This document shows positions 7,001-7,916 of a stretch of DNA of 7,916 nt, piece by piece. This stretch comes from CAKSNH01 sp964422725 (lineage in GTDB: Bacteria > Bacillota > Clostridia > UBA1381), in contig CAYRCC010000062.1 in NCBI GenBank assembly GCA_964422725.1, forward strand, positions 1 to 7,916, given 5' to 3'. The number at the start of each line of letters is the position of its first letter. Position 1 is the first letter of the stretch. The position numbers and the translations under genes are program-made. A model generated the notes under the pieces. The model was not told the DNA's origin. It was given only the letters and a program-made list of their open reading frames with translations, and did not search any database.

Positions 7001-7281
7001 TCGTTACGCAGTCTGACCTCAAATTCCGTTCCGTAAAGACTCCTTTCGCGGTTAAGACGAGGAATGTAGAATTCGCGTTTTTCTTTTTTTACCTTTTCCG
7101 TTGTGAATGTAGGAGATGTGAATACAAAACGCAGCTTATCTATTTTTCCAAGCTCTGTTTTAAGTTCCTGAAAAGCATAGATAGAAAAACAGGCAGCCGC
7201 TACAGAAATCTTGCTTCCGTCTGTTATTTCCGTTTTTAAATCTTCTTTTAAGGTCTTTGTAATATTATCTATAATTTTCAT
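4030..7281 (-). CDS. SNF2-type helicase/ATPase with N-terminal PLD-like domain, restriction-type operon
   Basis: A 1083-residue cytoplasmic superfamily 2 ATPase, probably a DNA translocase of an anti-phage restriction-like system. ATPase motifs are all present: FQ of a Q-like motif near 244, Walker A DSVGLGKT at 266-273, Walker B DESH at 355-358, SAT at 399-401, IIFTAFADTADYL at 711-723, ATDCISEGQNL at 789-799 and the arginine-finger motif QRFGRIDRIG at 819-828. Residues 1-175 (for example GSKISVAAACFSIYAFQEL) resemble the PLD-nuclease-like N-domain seen before SNF2 helicases, but where an HxK motif is expected the text is QGQ (124-126) and no GSSNFT-like segment follows, so this domain is probably not catalytic. 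The C-terminal ~250 residues have no recognised fold. No type III Res-style endonuclease domain is seen. The start at 7281 has GGGAG 8 bases upstream and fits the family's MKIIDN beginning; an in-frame ATG at 7344 lacks a ribosome site. First gene of the operon. Confidence 0.9.
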   Translation of the reverse strand: MKIIDNITKTLKEDLKTEITDGSKISVAAACFSIYAFQELKTELGKIDKLRFVFTSPTFTTEKVKKEKREFYIPRLNRERSLYGTEFEVRLRNELTQRAVAKECAQWIKEKVIFKSNISDKTIQGQIVVDNVGYTPIKEFTAVELGCEKGNTISTTIVKDESLAQTLLKNFDELWNDKKHLQTVTDEVIENITAAYNENSPDFIYFVTLYNIFNEFLNDINEDVLPNEATGFKDSKIWNMLYNFQKDAVLAIINKLERFNGCILADSVGLGKTFTALAVIKYYENRNKSVLVLCPKKLSSNWNTYKDNYINNPIASDRLRYDVLYHTDLNRASGKSNGIDLGRLNWGNYDLIVIDESHNFRNGGKIVENPDENDKENRYVKLLKKVIRTGVKTKVLMLSATPVNNRFNDLKNQLALAYEGNAELIDGELSTNRSIDEIFKNAQRAFNSWSRSEPERRTTDSLLKMLDFDFFEVLDSVTIARSRKHIQKYYDTADIGTFPTRLKPISVQPPLTDIKEAINYNEIFEQLQLLNLDIYRPSHFILGSKIEKYSKLFGDNKVNVGFTQASREQGLRRLIAINLMKRMESSVYSFRLTLTRIMNLIDSTIKTIDEYDKISDVALDLTDISNTDDFDPEDQNGDDLFVFGKKVKISLGDMDYISWKYSLQKDRDVLELLTLMVGDITPKHDCKLQKLFNILENKIGNPINADNKKVIIFTAFADTADYLYSNVSEFVKTNFGLETALITGSIDGKTTIPKLKCDINTVLTCFSPLSKDRDVFESIPKCDIDILIATDCISEGQNLQDCDYLINYDIHWNPVRIIQRFGRIDRIGSKNECIQLVNFWPDVTLDEYIDLKAKVETRMKIVDMTATADDNLLTPEEKTELEYRKTQLKRLKDEVVDIEDMSSGISIMDLGLNEFRLDLLEYTKNHPDIDKTPFGLHSVVSAAGENPAGVIYILKNRSDSINIDKQNRLHPFYMVYITDDGDVVCDHLSPKIMLDKMRYLCKGKTEPIAEVYREFNRETCDGRNMSKYSKLLGDAIASVIEVKEESDIDSFFGIGETTVLKNEIKGLDDFELICFLAVKENKK

Positions 7282-7400
7282 TGTATAAGCTCCCATCTTA
7301 TTACAGTAACGGCAACGTACCAAAATGCAATTTTGCAAACTCATTTTGAGGGGGTTGTCCCTTGTTGAGCGGAGTTTGAGTTGTCAATCTCTATGAGTAT

Positions 7401-7429
7401 ATTTTACCGCAGTTCAGCTGAAAATTCAA
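7401..7429 (-). promoter_or_regulatory. candidate promoter of the helicase-DUF4391-methylase operon
   Basis: Read leftward: TTGAAT (7429-7424), a 17-base spacer, TAAAAT (7406-7401). Transcription would begin near 7394, giving a leader of roughly 110 bases before the helicase start. The leader holds small inverted repeats such as CAAAAT-TGC-ATTTTG (7335-7321). A TTGACA at 7387-7382 has no -10 partner at proper distance. Confidence 0.5.
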
Positions 7430-7661
7430 CAAAAACTGCCAACTTTACAACAGAAAACTGTATTTTCCTACAAATTTGCAAAACAGCCGTTGTAACCGGC
7501 ACATAAACCAATTGCAGGCTTTGTATTATTTCACTCAAAAAGAACAGAAAGAGATCCCGACAAGGGAAACACTCCGTAAGGAAGTTGTTTTCATTCGGCT
7601 TTTGTAGTCAGTCAGAATGATTGAATTGTAGGTAAAATCAATCATATTGGAGGATTACAAA
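7430..7661. other. gene-poor stretch between the operon promoter and the tnpV relic
   Basis: No convincing gene. A frame without ATG is open on the plus strand from 7422 to a TAG at 7605-7607 (ending KEVVFIRLL), which may be old coding sequence but matches nothing I recognise. No terminal inverted repeats of a transposon were found. Confidence 0.4.
7617..7645. promoter_or_regulatory. 8-bp inverted repeat just upstream of the tnpV ribosome site
   Basis: ATGATTGA (7617-7624) and TCAATCAT (7638-7645) with a 13-base spacer end 3 bases before GGAGG. It could be an operator or an RNA hairpin covering the start of tnpV. Role not shown. Confidence 0.35.
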
Positions 7662-7916
7662 ATGAAGCGGCATTACACAGACAAAAAAACAGGTATCGCC
7701 TACACTTCACAAGGCGATTATTACATACCTAACCTTATCTTGCCGAAATCGACAAACAGGCTGAGGATATGTTTCTTCGGTTGGTAAAATAACTTGCCGA
7801 AAAAGAAAACGTAACGGAGCAGCTTAAATCAACCGACCAAATGTTGTGGGTACAAAAAATGAACAATATCCGTAATCGTGTGACGGAGATTGTAAATGCA
7901 GAATTGATTTATACAG
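7662..7916 (+). pseudogene. tnpV: decayed tnpV-like transposon gene, cut by the window end
   Basis: TnpV is a small protein of unknown function carried by Clostridia mobile elements such as Tn4451. The start is intact: GGAGG at 7649-7653, 8 bases before the ATG at 7662, and MKRHYTDKKTGIAYTSQGDY followed by YIPNL matches the TnpV N-terminus. About 40 residues of the usual ~120 are then missing. From about 7738 another frame carries the C-terminal half: LAEIDKQAEDMFLRLVK, a stop TAA at 7790-7792 where Gln (CAA) is usual, then LAEKENVTEQLKSTDQMLWV and QKMNNIRNRVTEIVNAELIY to the end of the window, only a few codons short of the normal end. The first ATG actually yields a 41-residue peptide ending at 7787. 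With a deletion that shifts the frame and a nonsense change, it is not functional, but shows that a mobile element once lay next to the defence operon. Confidence 0.85.

Noticed and set aside
7282..7344. Helicase start at 7344, adding 21 residues
   Set aside because: No ribosome binding site upstream and the extension (rich in Cys and Arg) is untypical; the start at 7281 has a good site and a family-like N-terminus.
7422..7607. Plus-strand open frame ending KEVVFIRLL as a real gene
   Set aside because: No ATG, no ribosome site and no recognisable family; at best an old coding fragment.

Overview
The window looks like accessory DNA of a low-to-moderate GC Firmicute, most likely a gut Clostridia member. 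Ribosome binding sites are GGAGG-like, promoters are AT-rich with good -10 boxes, and the relic at the right edge resembles TnpV, a protein of Clostridia transposons such as Tn4451. No rRNA, tRNA or CRISPR array was seen.

Left part (1-1340). A possible last few codons of a gene from the left enter at 1-42. A small XRE-type repressor gene (105-458, minus) ends inside its own strong intrinsic terminator. Across a roughly 290-base intergenic stretch there is a rightward promoter overlapping a perfect 13-bp inverted repeat (750-791). It now drives only wreckage: the first half of a MarR-family regulator with two single-base frameshifts, joined directly to two pieces of an ABC exporter ATPase (806-1221). 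This is best read as the collapsed remains of a marR-ABC-ABC export operon. A strong terminator follows at 1307-1338.

Centre (1437-7281, all minus, read right to left). A three-gene cluster forms an apparent operon: a SNF2-type helicase/ATPase of 1083 aa, a DUF4391-like protein of 216 aa and a beta-class, type III Mod-like adenine DNA methyltransferase of 632 aa. The gaps are 8 and 35 bases, each gene has its own Shine-Dalgarno site, and a candidate promoter lies at 7401-7429. The logic is that of a restriction-modification-type anti-phage system: the methylase marks self DNA and the ATPase acts on unmarked DNA. No nuclease motif is visible in the three proteins, and the N-terminal phospholipase-D-like fold of the helicase appears to lack its HxK catalytic motif. 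The presumed target-recognition part of the methylase is much more AT-rich than its flanks, suggesting exchange of specificity. Heptanucleotide repeats of the form (A/T)(C/T)TCC(A/G/T)C lie inside two of these genes and at the 3' end of the methylase gene.

Right part (7430-7916). A gene-poor stretch is followed by a tnpV relic with an internal deletion and an in-frame stop. The defence operon is therefore flanked on both sides by decayed genes, as expected for a turnover hotspot.
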